A stretch of 64,000 nucleotides of DNA from Natranaerovirga hydrolytica (GTDB lineage: Bacteria; Bacillota; Clostridia; Lachnospirales; DSM-24629). Made by a program: the position numbers and the translations under genes. Within the stretch, counting starts at the first letter, position 1; every line of letters begins with the position of its first letter. Under the pieces are notes generated by a model, which saw only the letters and a list, made by a program, of their open reading frames with translations, did no database searches and was not told where the DNA came from. Where the stretch lies: contig NZ_SMGQ01000013.1 of the NCBI RefSeq assembly GCF_004339095.1, positions 369,205 through 433,204 on the forward strand, read 5' to 3'. Below, piece after piece: positions 26,273 to 35,737 of this stretch.

Positions 26273-27785
26273 AATCTTAACTGGGCAAGACATGAAAAAA
26301 ATAGATCGTAATACAATTGATTATTATGGTATCCCTTCTCTTGTTTTAATGGAGAGAGCAGCTCTTGGCGTTGCAAATGAAGTTATGATAAGAGAATTCA
26401 TAAATAAAGAGAAAGTTTTAATTGTATGTGGAACAGGTAATAACGGGGGTGATGGTTTAGCAGTAGGAAGAATACTGTTATCTAATAATGTTGATGTTAA
26501 AATGGTTATAGTAGGCGACTACAATCAATTTTCAGTTGAAACCAAAAAACAATATGAAATACTAGTAAAGTTAAATGGACCCATTGTTTTTTATCAGGAA
26601 GAATCTTTTTATCATTTGGTTAATGAAGCAGATGTTATTGTAGATGCCATATTTGGTGTTGGATTATCAAGAGACATTAAAGGCATTTACAAAGAGGTTA
26701 TTCAGACGATTAATGGATCAAAAAAATATGTCATTGCAATAGACATTCCATCAGGTATCGATGCCAATAGTGGTAAAGTACTTGGCATTTCAATTAAGGC
26801 CAATCAAACAATTGCTTTAAGTGCTTATAAACTTGGTCAAGTATTATTTCCTGGGCATGAATACTGTAATGAAATTAAAGTAATTGATATTGGTATACCT
26901 TTAGAAGCTTATAAAAAAATTGATAAAAACATTTTTACAATGAGCAAATTAACTCAAGATATGTTGCCAACAAGAAAGCCAAGAAGTAATAAAGGAAGCT
27001 ATGGCAAAGTATTGGTTATGGCAGGAAGCAAAAATATGAGTGGTGCAGCGTATTTATCTGGATTGGCAGCTTATAGAACAGGGGTTGGGTTGGTTCATAT
27101 TGTAACGCCAGAAGACAATAGAATAATTCTTCAAAGCCAATTGCCTGAAGCTATTATCACAACCTATGAGTTCAACAATGGATGTATTGAGCAAAATCAT
27201 ATGGAAAAAATAAAACAAGCTATCAATAATGTAGATGTTATTGTTATTGGACCTGGATTGTCTACTGAGATAGACGCAAAAACGCTGTTAATTGAAACCA
27301 TAAAACATGGAAAAGTGCCACTTATTATTGATGCAGATGGCTTAAATATTATTGCAAAGAATAAAGACATATTAAAAAATCATCAACAACCCATTATTGT
27401 AACACCTCATCCTGGTGAAATGTCTAGGCTAATGAATGAGCCAGTACAAATAATACTAGATCAATTAATTGAAAAAGCAATGAATATGAGCGAACAACAT
27501 AATGTTATTACAGTGTTAAAGGATTCCAATACAGTCATCACTAGCCCTACTAGGGATATATATATCAATTTATCGGGTAATAATGGAATGGCAACTGCTG
27601 GAGCAGGAGACGTTCTTTCAGGGGTGATTGGCGGCTTGGTTGCCCAAGGAATTGAAACGTTTAAGGCGGCTTATACTGGCGTGTTGATACATGGTTTAGC
27701 TGGAGACAAAGCTAAAGAGAGTAAAGGTTATTATGGTATGATTGCTCGTGATATAATACAGAACATACCTGAAGTGATGAAGTAA
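26265..27785 (+). CDS. nnr: Bifunctional NAD(P)H-hydrate repair enzyme (epimerase/dehydratase)
   Basis: 506 aa from ATG 26265 with GGAGAGGG upstream. N-terminal YjeF_N epimerase domain (residues 1-215; GTGNNGGDGLAVGR). C-terminal ribokinase-like ADP-dependent dehydratase (residues 225-506; MAGSKNMSGAAYLSGLAAYRTG, IGPGLS, DADGLN, VTPHPGEMSRL, NNGMATAGAGDVLSG). Repairs damaged NAD(P)HX. The acpS-nnr-alr order is typical of Firmicutes. Start overlaps acpS by 8 nt. Confidence 0.95.
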   Translation: MNRILTGQDMKKIDRNTIDYYGIPSLVLMERAALGVANEVMIREFINKEKVLIVCGTGNNGGDGLAVGRILLSNNVDVKMVIVGDYNQFSVETKKQYEILVKLNGPIVFYQEESFYHLVNEADVIVDAIFGVGLSRDIKGIYKEVIQTINGSKKYVIAIDIPSGIDANSGKVLGISIKANQTIALSAYKLGQVLFPGHEYCNEIKVIDIGIPLEAYKKIDKNIFTMSKLTQDMLPTRKPRSNKGSYGKVLVMAGSKNMSGAAYLSGLAAYRTGVGLVHIVTPEDNRIILQSQLPEAIITTYEFNNGCIEQNHMEKIKQAINNVDVIVIGPGLSTEIDAKTLLIETIKHGKVPLIIDADGLNIIAKNKDILKNHQQPIIVTPHPGEMSRLMNEPVQIILDQLIEKAMNMSEQHNVITVLKDSNTVITSPTRDIYINLSGNNGMATAGAGDVLSGVIGGLVAQGIETFKAAYTGVLIHGLAGDKAKESKGYYGMIARDIIQNIPEVMK

Positions 27786-27878
27786 AAGGTTGTAACATTG
27801 AATATAGTTATAAATAATGCAGTATAATATATCATAGGAAATAAAGATTTTCAATGAATCAATACAGGAGGATAATGG

Positions 27879-29036
27879 ATGGAGAAATATTATCGTGTTT
27901 ATGCTCAAGTTGATATGGATTCCATCGTACATAATTTGAAGGAAATAAATAAAATAAAAGATTCTAAATCAGAATTGATGGCAATTATTAAAGCGGATGG
28001 TTATGGACATGGGGCAATACCTGTATCAAAGGTTCTTTTGAATAATGGTGCAGATAGACTAGGGGTAGCACTGGCAGAAGAAGGAATCGCATTAAGAAAA
28101 AATAATATTAAAGCACCTATATTAATATTAGGATTTACACCAGAGAATCAAATTTTAGAATTATTAAAGTATGATTTAACACAAACAGTATTTAAAATAG
28201 AAATGGCTGAAATGCTTTCAAAAATGGCTAAGCGTCATTCATTAACTGCTAAAATACATATAAAAGTCGATACAGGTATGGGACGCATTGGTTTTGAACC
28301 CGATGATGAATCTATAAAAGCAATCAAACATATAAAATCCTTGCCTAATTTAGAAATTGAAGGGATATTCACCCATTTTTCTAGAGCAGATGAAATAGAT
28401 CCTCAATATACAGATCAACAAATTTACCAATTTGAAAACTTTATAAACACATTAGAAGACGATGGTATTAAAATACCGATTAAACATGCAAGTAATAGTG
28501 CAGGTTTATTAAAGTTTAAAAATGCTCATTATGAGTTAACAAGAGTGGGTATTGCAGTATATGGTTTGTATCCGTCAAAAGATCTGAACAACACAATTCA
28601 TCTAAAACCATCTTTATCTTTAAAAAGTCACATTATTTTCTTGAAAAAGGTAAAAGGTGGAACACCAATAAGCTATGGGGGGACGTATATTGCTTCACAA
28701 GACTCCGTTATTGCAACCATACCAGTTGGATATGGAGATGGATATCCAAGGGCTTTGTCTTCTAAAGGAAGGGTGTTAATTAATGGTGAGCATGCACCAA
28801 TCGTAGGTAGAATTTGTATGGATCAATTAATGGTAGATGTAACCCATATAAAGGGTGTTCAAGATGGAGATGAAGTGGTTCTGATTGGTACACAAAAAAA
28901 TGCTCAAATCACTGTAGATGAAATCGCTCACTTAACTGATACAATTAATTATGAAATCCTTTGTGGATTAGGTAAAAGAATACCAAGAGTATATACAAGT
29001 AAAAATCATATGATACAATCAGTTGATTATTTTTAA
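27879..29036 (+). CDS. alr: Alanine racemase
   Basis: 385 aa PLP enzyme making D-alanine for the cell wall. The PLP-lysine motif AIIKADGYGHGA is near the N terminus; KVDTGMGRIGF, THFSRAD and GRICMDQLMVDVT follow. AGGAGG lies upstream of the ATG. Follows nnr after 93 nt and precedes the mazF-type toxin gene, the common Firmicutes order. Confidence 0.96.
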   Translation: MEKYYRVYAQVDMDSIVHNLKEINKIKDSKSELMAIIKADGYGHGAIPVSKVLLNNGADRLGVALAEEGIALRKNNIKAPILILGFTPENQILELLKYDLTQTVFKIEMAEMLSKMAKRHSLTAKIHIKVDTGMGRIGFEPDDESIKAIKHIKSLPNLEIEGIFTHFSRADEIDPQYTDQQIYQFENFINTLEDDGIKIPIKHASNSAGLLKFKNAHYELTRVGIAVYGLYPSKDLNNTIHLKPSLSLKSHIIFLKKVKGGTPISYGGTYIASQDSVIATIPVGYGDGYPRALSSKGRVLINGEHAPIVGRICMDQLMVDVTHIKGVQDGDEVVLIGTQKNAQITVDEIAHLTDTINYEILCGLGKRIPRVYTSKNHMIQSVDYF

Positions 29037-29215
29037 TAAAATATACAAACAAAAAGTATACATCATTACAATAATGGCAAGAATAAAATATGAAATAGTG
29101 AAAAGAGATAGATAAGTTGATTTGATGAATGGAGGCAATCAACTTTATGAAGATTGTATAATTGGAAGTGAGGTTGAATACTACATTCAGCAGAAAATAG
29201 CGGAGTGTGAAGAAT

Positions 29216-29563
29216 GTGATAGTAAAAAGAGGAGATATTTTTTATGCTGATTTAAGACCAGTTATTGGTTCAGAACAAGGCGGTATTAGACCCGTGTTAA
29301 TTGTTCAAAATGATATTGGAAATAAATACAGCCCAACAGTTATATGTGCAGCAATAACCTCTCAAATTAATAAGGCTAAATTACCAACACATGTTGAAAT
29401 AGATTCCAACAAATATGAGCTCGTAAAAGATTCGGTAATATTATTAGAACAAATTCGAACAATAGATAAAAAAAGATTAAAAGAAAAAGTTTGTCATCTT
29501 GATAAAGATGTTATGGAAAAAGTTAGCAAAGGATTACTTATTAGTTTTGGGATTGATACATAA
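29216..29563 (+). CDS. mazF: MazF/EndoA-type mRNA endoribonuclease (toxin)
   Basis: 115 aa, the usual EndoA length. Typical opening [26 protein letters not shown], where GSEQGGIRP is the PemK/MazF signature; [18 protein letters not shown] and [12 protein letters not shown] follow. The start was placed at GTG 29216, with GGAG at 29202-29205; an in-frame GTG at 29207 lies on top of that site. In Bacillus the antitoxin gene sits directly upstream; here the gap after alr has no ribbon-helix-helix antitoxin, only a doubtful 41-codon frame (29125-29250). The antitoxin is missing or encoded elsewhere. Confidence 0.92.
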   Translation: MIVKRGDIFYADLRPVIGSEQGGIRPVLIVQNDIGNKYSPTVICAAITSQINKAKLPTHVEIDSNKYELVKDSVILLEQIRTIDKKRLKEKVCHLDKDVMEKVSKGLLISFGIDT

Positions 29564-29581
29564 TAATTGAGATTAAAAAAA

Positions 29582-29624
29582 GATTCACCAATAAAGCGTG
29601 CTTTGCACGCTTTATTGGTGAATC
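29582..29624. terminator. Perfect 20-bp inverted repeat, terminator facing the minus strand
   Basis: Arms 29582-29601 and 29605-29624 are exact reverse complements around a 3-nt loop. A run of A precedes the left arm, so the T-tract is on the minus strand; on the plus strand the hairpin is followed by A-rich DNA. It may still end or stabilise the mazF transcript. Confidence 0.7.
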
Positions 29625-29647
29625 AAAAACATAAAGGAGAACGCTAG

Positions 29648-30571
29648 ATGGATTTTTATTTAATTGTCAATCAATTGGTGGTATTATTTTTAATTATTTT
29701 TTTAGGTTATATGTTAAACAAATGGAACATTTTAGACAAATACACAAGTAAAAGGCTATCCACTTTTGTTGTTAATATAACCACGCCTGCATTAATTATA
29801 TCGGGGATGACAGATCCACAAACCTTACAGGAAGACATAAATTTGCTACAAATTATAATCATTGCATTTGTTTGTTACGTTTTTTTATACATATTAACTT
29901 TATTTGTACCTAAATTATTAAAAGTTCCCAAGTCTGATTATGGTATCTACAAATTTATGGTAATGTTTTCCAATGTAGGTTTTATGGGTTTTCCTGTAAT
30001 AAGTGCTATATATGGTAGAAGTGCCATATTATATGCGTCTTTATTTAATTTGCCTTTTAATCTATTGGTATACACATTAGGGATTTACTTTGTATCATCT
30101 GATGGAGACAAAAAAATGGACTTTAATTGGAGATTATTTATTAATGCAGGTGTTATAGCAGTTATAGTAGGGATGATTTTGTATTTGACAAAAGTACAAT
30201 TGCCTATGTTTGCTAGAGATACGATTATAATGGTAGGTGACTTAACAACGCCATTAGCTATGTTGATTATAGGGATATCCTTAGCTGGAATACCTATTAG
30301 AAAGGTGTTTGCTAATTATAGGTTGTATGCATTTAGTTTATTAAAACTGGTTGTTTTTCCATTAATCATATGGTTAGCATTAAGAAATATTGTAGTAGAT
30401 GATTTAATGGTTGGTGTTGCAGTTGTAATAGTAGGTATGCCAGTAGCAGCCAATGCTGTTATGCTAAGTAACGAATTTGATGGAAATGAAAAGGTTGCTT
30501 CAGAGGGTGTATTGTTAACAACCGTACTATCTATTATTACAATTCCTTTGTTAGTTTTTTTGCTGGCTTAA
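29648..30571 (+). CDS. AEC-family transporter (auxin efflux carrier-like permease)
   Basis: 307 aa with about 10 transmembrane helices in two repeats. Family patterns: IIFLGYMLNKWNILD with a following TTPALI, FSNVGFMGFPVISAIYG, and near the end MPVAANAVMLSNEFDGNE. Bacterial members export or import organic acids such as malate; the substrate here is unknown. AAAGGAG stands upstream of the ATG. No obvious operon partner. Confidence 0.88.
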   Translation: MDFYLIVNQLVVLFLIIFLGYMLNKWNILDKYTSKRLSTFVVNITTPALIISGMTDPQTLQEDINLLQIIIIAFVCYVFLYILTLFVPKLLKVPKSDYGIYKFMVMFSNVGFMGFPVISAIYGRSAILYASLFNLPFNLLVYTLGIYFVSSDGDKKMDFNWRLFINAGVIAVIVGMILYLTKVQLPMFARDTIIMVGDLTTPLAMLIIGISLAGIPIRKVFANYRLYAFSLLKLVVFPLIIWLALRNIVVDDLMVGVAVVIVGMPVAANAVMLSNEFDGNEKVASEGVLLTTVLSIITIPLLVFLLA

Positions 30572-30586
30572 CTTCATTAGATGTTA

Positions 30587-30615
30587 TTGACTTAAAATAA
30601 TTAAAAGTATACTAT
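30587..30615 (+). promoter_or_regulatory. Candidate promoter of yebC
   Basis: TTGACT (30587-30592), 17 bp, TACTAT (30610-30615), about 57 nt before the ATG at 30672. Confidence 0.5.
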
Positions 30616-30671
30616 AATATAAAGATTTTTTTACAACAATGAAATATTATAGAAAAAAAGGAGTGTAGAAA

Positions 30672-31394
30672 ATGGCAGGACATTCAAAGTTTGCAAATAT
30701 AAAGCATAGAAAAGAAAGACAAGATGCAAAAAAAGGTAAGGTATTTACAAAGCTGGGTAGAGAAATAGCTGTTGCAGTAAAAGAAGGAGGATCAGACCCT
30801 GATCTTAACAATAAATTAAAAGACGTCATTGCAAAAGCTAAGGCAAATAATATGCCTAATGATACAATAGAGCGCAGTATAAAAAAAGCAGCAGGAGAAT
30901 TAGGTGCTGTTAACTATGAATCCTTTACATATGAAGGTTATGGACCGAATGGGGTTGCCATTATGGTAGAAACGTTAACAGATAATAAAAATAGAACCGC
31001 TGCTAATGTAAGACATGCTTTTACAAAAGGTGATGGTAATTTAGGAACCACAGGATGCGTTTCTTATATGTTTGAAAAAAAGGGGCAGATTATCATTGAA
31101 AAAAATGAAGCAATAGATGAAGATGAGATAATGATGATAGCCATAGAAAACGGAGCTGAAGATGTCATAACGGAAGAAGAGGGGTATGAGATCATTACAT
31201 CCTCTGAAGAATTTAGTTCAGTCAATGAAGCAATAACAAATATGAATATAAAGCCAGTATCATCTGAAATAACAATGATTCCACAAACAACGGTTAGCTT
31301 AATAGAAGAAGAGAAAATTAAGCTAGAAAAGTTATTAGATATACTAGAGGAAGACGACGATGTACAAGGGGTTTTCCATAATTTGGAAAATTAA
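30672..31394 (+). CDS. yebC: YebC/PmpR-family protein
   Basis: 240 aa. Signature opening [20 protein letters not shown], then [15 protein letters not shown] and [14 protein letters not shown]. Members have been described as DNA-binding regulators and, more recently, as factors relieving ribosome stalling at prolines. Cytoplasmic. AAAGGAG before the ATG. Monocistronic as far as can be seen. Confidence 0.94.
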   Translation: MAGHSKFANIKHRKERQDAKKGKVFTKLGREIAVAVKEGGSDPDLNNKLKDVIAKAKANNMPNDTIERSIKKAAGELGAVNYESFTYEGYGPNGVAIMVETLTDNKNRTAANVRHAFTKGDGNLGTTGCVSYMFEKKGQIIIEKNEAIDEDEIMMIAIENGAEDVITEEEGYEIITSSEEFSSVNEAITNMNIKPVSSEITMIPQTTVSLIEEEKIKLEKLLDILEEDDDVQGVFHNLEN

Positions 31395-31588
31395 TCGGAG
31401 AAATTTGGAAGAAATCCTTGCAATAAGCTCCTTTTTTTATTAAAATATAAACAGATGGGTATTTTATACTAAAGAGATAAAAATCCTTTGAAAAATACCT
31501 ACTAGTAGAATTATAATAGTAATAAATGTAAAAGTTTTTAAAATACTTATTGTATCGTTGATACAAAAATATGGGGTGTGTGAAGAGT

Positions 31589-31753
31589 ATGAAAATTGAT
31601 GAGGTGACGATGTTAATTGATTTAACAGAAGAATTCGTTGAATTTCTATCGGATCTTTTACAAGAAAAGGCTATTACAGAAGAACAGTTTAAAATTTTAG
31701 CAGAAAAAAAATTAGAGTTTATTGAGAGAAATAAAATTATGTTAATGCAATGA
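31589..31753 (+). CDS. Small helical acidic protein, unknown function
   Basis: 54 aa from ATG 31589 (MKIDEVTMLIDLTEEFVEFL). Weak GGGTG site upstream; ATG 31610 is an alternative start with AGGTG placed rather close. Helical and charged, with no membrane segment. A strong terminator follows directly, which supports a real short transcript. Family not recognised. Confidence 0.55.
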   Translation: MKIDEVTMLIDLTEEFVEFLSDLLQEKAITEEQFKILAEKKLEFIERNKIMLMQ

Positions 31754-31756
31754 ATG

Positions 31757-31796
31757 AATTTCCTATCTATGTGAGTCATAGGTAGGAAATTTTTTA
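31757..31796 (+). terminator. Terminator of the 31589-31753 gene
   Basis: AATTTCCTATCTAT pairs with ATAGGTAGGAAATT (one G-T pair) and runs into T6. Confidence 0.85.
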
Positions 31797-31929
31797 GTCA
31801 TTCTTTTTGACTAGGCTATTTTGAATAATTTGCTTTTGAAAAGTGTAATAATATGGTAAAATACTTATTTGAACGGAAGTTTGAGTATATAGACTTAAGA
31901 CGATTTAAGTTTATTTAGGAGAGGTAAAA

Positions 31930-33894
31930 ATGTCCCAAAAACCAATAGAAAGAATGAAAGAACTGATTGAACAATTAAATAAAGCAAACAAAGCTTATTA
32001 TCAAGAGAACACGGAGATAATGAGTAACTTAGAATACGATGCATTATATGATGAGCTTCTAAGAATAGAAAAAGAAATTGGAACGACCTTCTCTAATAGT
32101 CCCACACAAAAAGTAGGCTATGAGCTTTTAAGTGCATTACCTAAAGAAGCACATAGTTATCCTATGTTATCTTTAGATAAGACCAAAGACATAGGAAAAC
32201 TACAAGAGTGGTTAGGGGATCAAAAAGGTCTTTTGTCTTGGAAATTAGACGGATTAACCATTGTGTTAACTTATAGAGAGGGTGAATTATACAAAGCTGT
32301 AACAAGAGGTAATGGAGAAATTGGTGAAGTGGTTACCAATAATGCCAAAGTGTTTAAAAACCTTCCTATAAAAATAGAATACAAAAAGGAACTTGTCATT
32401 AGAGGAGAAGCCGTTATCAAATACAAAGATTTTGAGTACATTAATGACAATATGGTTAATGGTGAGAAGTATAAAAATCCTAGAAACTTATGCAGTGGTT
32501 CAGTTAGGCAATTAAATAATGAAATAACAGCCAATAGAAATGTGAACTTATTTGTTTTTCAAGTGGTACAAGCAGAAGATATGGATTTTAAAGATTCAAA
32601 AGAAAATCAACTAGAATGGATTCAATCTTTGGGTTTTGAATGTGTGGATTACACATCTGTAACAAAAGATAATATAGAAGAAACGGTCCATCATTTCGAA
32701 GAGAATATTATAAAAAATGATTTCGGGTCAGATGGTTTGGTCTTAACTTTTGATAGTATTAATGACTCTCAGAATCTAGGTGCAACATCAAAATTTCCAA
32801 GACATTCTATAGCATTTAAATGGGCAGATGATATAAAAGAGACCACTTTAAAAGAAATTAAATGGAATACTTCAAGAACGGGTTTAATTAATCCAATAGC
32901 TGTTTTTGAGCCTGTAGAGTTAGAAGGTACAACAGTTAGCAGAGCAAGTGTTCATAATGTCAGTATATTAGAAGCGTTAGAATTAGGTGTTGGGGATACC
33001 ATTGAAGTCTATAAAGCCAATATGATTATTCCACAGATAGCTTCTAATGTTACTAGAAGTGGGTTAAAGGACATACCCACAGAATGTCCGGTATGTGAAG
33101 GTGAAACAGAGATAAAAAGAATAAAAGATGTAAAAGTTTTATATTGTACCAATGAGGCATGTGGCGCAAAAAAAATCAAAGAACTATCTCATTTTGTATC
33201 TAGAAATGCAATGAATATAGAAGGACTTTCAGAAGCCACTTTAGAAAAATTCATTCAAAAAGGTTTTGTTAATACTTATGCAGATATTTTTAGGTTGAGT
33301 CGATATGAAAAGGATATAAAAGAAATGGAAGGTTTTGGAGAAAAATCCTACAACCGACTGATCAAATCCATAGAAAAATCCAGAACGGTTGCTCCTGCTA
33401 ACTTTATATATGCATTAGGTATTGCCAATGTTGGTCTTTCTAATGCCAAATTATTATGCAAACATTTCAATAATGATATTGAAAAATTAAAAAAAGCTTC
33501 TGTTGAAGAATTAATTAGTATTCAAGGCTTTGGTGATATTCTTGCTCAATCTATTGTACAATACTTTGAAGATTTTAAAAAGAAGGAAGCCTTAGATGAA
33601 GTGTTGACATATATTGAATTAGATATGCCAAAAGACTTAGAACAAGAAGCACTAAAAGACTTAACATTTGTTATAACAGGTAGTCTCAGTACTTATGAGA
33701 ACAGAGATGCATTAAAAGAAAAAATTGAAGTTTTAGGTGGTAAAGTAACCGGTTCAGTATCAAAAAATACCAGTTATCTGATTAATAATGATAAAGACTC
33801 AACATCATCAAAGAATAAAAAAGCAAAATCTTTAGAAATACCCATTATATCAGAAGAAGAATTTAACGCTTTAATGAATGGGAATGTTGAATAA
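31930..33894 (+). CDS. ligA: NAD-dependent DNA ligase
   Basis: 654 aa. Adenylation motif KLDG with Lys105 in SWKLDGLTIV; NTase domain, OB-fold, a four-cysteine zinc finger (CPVCEG, then CTNEACG), helix-hairpin-helix repeats (ISIQGFGDILAQSIV) and a C-terminal BRCT domain (LTFVITGSLSTYENRD). Seals nicks in replication and repair. AGGAG precedes the ATG. Somewhat shorter than average but all domains are visible. Confidence 0.97.
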   Translation: MSQKPIERMKELIEQLNKANKAYYQENTEIMSNLEYDALYDELLRIEKEIGTTFSNSPTQKVGYELLSALPKEAHSYPMLSLDKTKDIGKLQEWLGDQKGLLSWKLDGLTIVLTYREGELYKAVTRGNGEIGEVVTNNAKVFKNLPIKIEYKKELVIRGEAVIKYKDFEYINDNMVNGEKYKNPRNLCSGSVRQLNNEITANRNVNLFVFQVVQAEDMDFKDSKENQLEWIQSLGFECVDYTSVTKDNIEETVHHFEENIIKNDFGSDGLVLTFDSINDSQNLGATSKFPRHSIAFKWADDIKETTLKEIKWNTSRTGLINPIAVFEPVELEGTTVSRASVHNVSILEALELGVGDTIEVYKANMIIPQIASNVTRSGLKDIPTECPVCEGETEIKRIKDVKVLYCTNEACGAKKIKELSHFVSRNAMNIEGLSEATLEKFIQKGFVNTYADIFRLSRYEKDIKEMEGFGEKSYNRLIKSIEKSRTVAPANFIYALGIANVGLSNAKLLCKHFNNDIEKLKKASVEELISIQGFGDILAQSIVQYFEDFKKKEALDEVLTYIELDMPKDLEQEALKDLTFVITGSLSTYENRDALKEKIEVLGGKVTGSVSKNTSYLINNDKDSTSSKNKKAKSLEIPIISEEEFNALMNGNVE

Positions 33895-33955
33895 GAAAAA
33901 CACTTGTGATAAAATTAAATATAATTTTGAACCTTATTAGAACGGAGGAATGAAT

Positions 33956-34243
33956 GTGAAGATAACAAGAGAACAAGTAGAACATGTTGCCAATTTAGCA
34001 AGACTGAATTTGACAGAGGAAGAAAAGGAACAAATGACAAAAGACATGGAAGCAATCATTGGTTTTGCAGATCAATTAAATGATTTGGACATTGAGACTA
34101 TTGATCCAACGGCACATGTTATTCCAATGCAAAATGTATTTAGAGAAGACATCAAAAAAGAAAGTCTGAATAGAGATGAATTATTAAAGAATGCACCAAG
34201 CAAACAAAATGGATGCTTTAGCGTGCCTAAAATAGTAGAGTAA
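33956..34243 (+). CDS. gatC: Asp/Glu-tRNA amidotransferase subunit C
   Basis: 95 aa, the family norm, from GTG 33956; GGAGG (33944-33948) is 7 nt away, while an in-frame ATG at 33950 is too close. Opening ITREQVEHVANLARLNLTEE is typical. Stabilises the GatCAB complex, which makes Gln-tRNA(Gln) and/or Asn-tRNA(Asn). 18 nt before gatA. Confidence 0.95.
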   Translation: MKITREQVEHVANLARLNLTEEEKEQMTKDMEAIIGFADQLNDLDIETIDPTAHVIPMQNVFREDIKKESLNRDELLKNAPSKQNGCFSVPKIVE

Positions 34244-34261
34244 ACCAAAGGAGGGTCAACA

Positions 34262-35722
34262 ATGTCATTAACACTGAAATCCGCTTATGAAATAAGTGGA
34301 ATGCTTAAAAATAAAGAAATAAGCAGTGAAGAATTAACACGAGCATATTTAGATAGAATCAACACCGTAGAAGATAAAGTAGAAGCATATGTGAATGTAT
34401 TTGAAGAAGATGCTATAAAAGAAGCAAAAAGAGTAGATGAAAAAAGAGCAAAGGGAGAAGAATTAAGCGAACTAGCAGGAATCCCTATTGCAATAAAAGA
34501 CAATATTTGTACAAAAGGAACAAAAACAACTTGTTCTTCAAAAATGCTATACAATTTTGAATCCCCATATGATGCCACAGTAAGTGATAAATTGAAAAAA
34601 GATGATTTGATTATCTTAGGAAAGTTAAATATGGATGAATTTGCTATGGGTTCTTCTACAGAAAATTCATATTTTAAAAAGACAAAAAATCCTTGGGATA
34701 TTACTAGAGTACCAGGAGGAAGTTCTGGAGGGTCAGCAGCAGCTATTGCAGCTAGAGAAGCGGTCTTTACTCTAGGATCAGATACAGGTGGATCAATTAG
34801 ACAACCAGCAAGTTATTGTGGTGTTGTCGGTATGAAACCTACCTATGGTGCTGTATCAAGATATGGACTGGTTGCTTTTGCATCTTCTTTAGATCAAATA
34901 GGACCTATTACAAAAGATGTAAAAGATATGGCAATGGCATTGCAATCTATTGTTGGATACGACCCAATGGACTCATCATCAGCAAAAATAGATTATCCAA
35001 AATATATTCAAGCCATTGGACAAGATGTAAAAGGTATGAAAATCGCCTTACCAAGAGAATACTTTTCTGATGGCATTCAAAATGACATCAAGGAAAAAGT
35101 GTTAGAGGTAGCAAAAGAATTTGAGAAATTAGGTGCCATTGTAGAAGAAGTGGATTTAAAAACAACTTCTTATGCTTTACCAGCATATTATTTAATATCA
35201 TCAGCAGAAGCATCCTCAAATTTAGCACGTTACGATGGTGTTAAGTATGGTTATCGAGCAAAAGAATATGATAATTTATTAGATTTATATAAGCAAACAA
35301 GAGATGAAGCATTTGGAACAGAGGTTAAAAGACGAATTATGCTTGGAACATACGCTTTAAGTTCTGGATACTATGATGCATATTATAAAAAGGCACAACA
35401 AGTTAGAACCATTATTAAAAATGAATTTGATCAGGTCTTTAACAACTATGACATTATATTAACACCAACCGTGCCTGCTACTGCATTTGAAGTAGGCGCT
35501 AAAATAGATAACCCAATTGAAATGTATATGAATGATGTTTGTACCGTTCCAGTTAATATTGCTGGATTACCGGCATTGTCTATGAACTGTGGATTTGACC
35601 AAAAAGGCTTGCCAATTGGCGTTCAATTCATAGGAAAAGCATTTGATGAAAGTACATTATTAAAAATGGCTTATGCATATGAACAAACTCAAAACAATAT
35701 AGAAAAATATCCTACGTTATAG
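34262..35722 (+). CDS. gatA: Asp/Glu-tRNA amidotransferase subunit A (amidase)
   Basis: 486 aa amidase-signature protein that frees ammonia from glutamine. Catalytic Lys79 in IPIAIKDN, cis-Ser154 in [11 protein letters not shown] and nucleophile Ser178 in [21 protein letters not shown] precedes the ATG. Member of the gatCAB operon. Confidence 0.98.
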   Translation: MSLTLKSAYEISGMLKNKEISSEELTRAYLDRINTVEDKVEAYVNVFEEDAIKEAKRVDEKRAKGEELSELAGIPIAIKDNICTKGTKTTCSSKMLYNFESPYDATVSDKLKKDDLIILGKLNMDEFAMGSSTENSYFKKTKNPWDITRVPGGSSGGSAAAIAAREAVFTLGSDTGGSIRQPASYCGVVGMKPTYGAVSRYGLVAFASSLDQIGPITKDVKDMAMALQSIVGYDPMDSSSAKIDYPKYIQAIGQDVKGMKIALPREYFSDGIQNDIKEKVLEVAKEFEKLGAIVEEVDLKTTSYALPAYYLISSAEASSNLARYDGVKYGYRAKEYDNLLDLYKQTRDEAFGTEVKRRIMLGTYALSSGYYDAYYKKAQQVRTIIKNEFDQVFNNYDIILTPTVPATAFEVGAKIDNPIEMYMNDVCTVPVNIAGLPALSMNCGFDQKGLPIGVQFIGKAFDESTLLKMAYAYEQTQNNIEKYPTL

Positions 35723-35737
35723 AAAAGAGGTGCAAAA

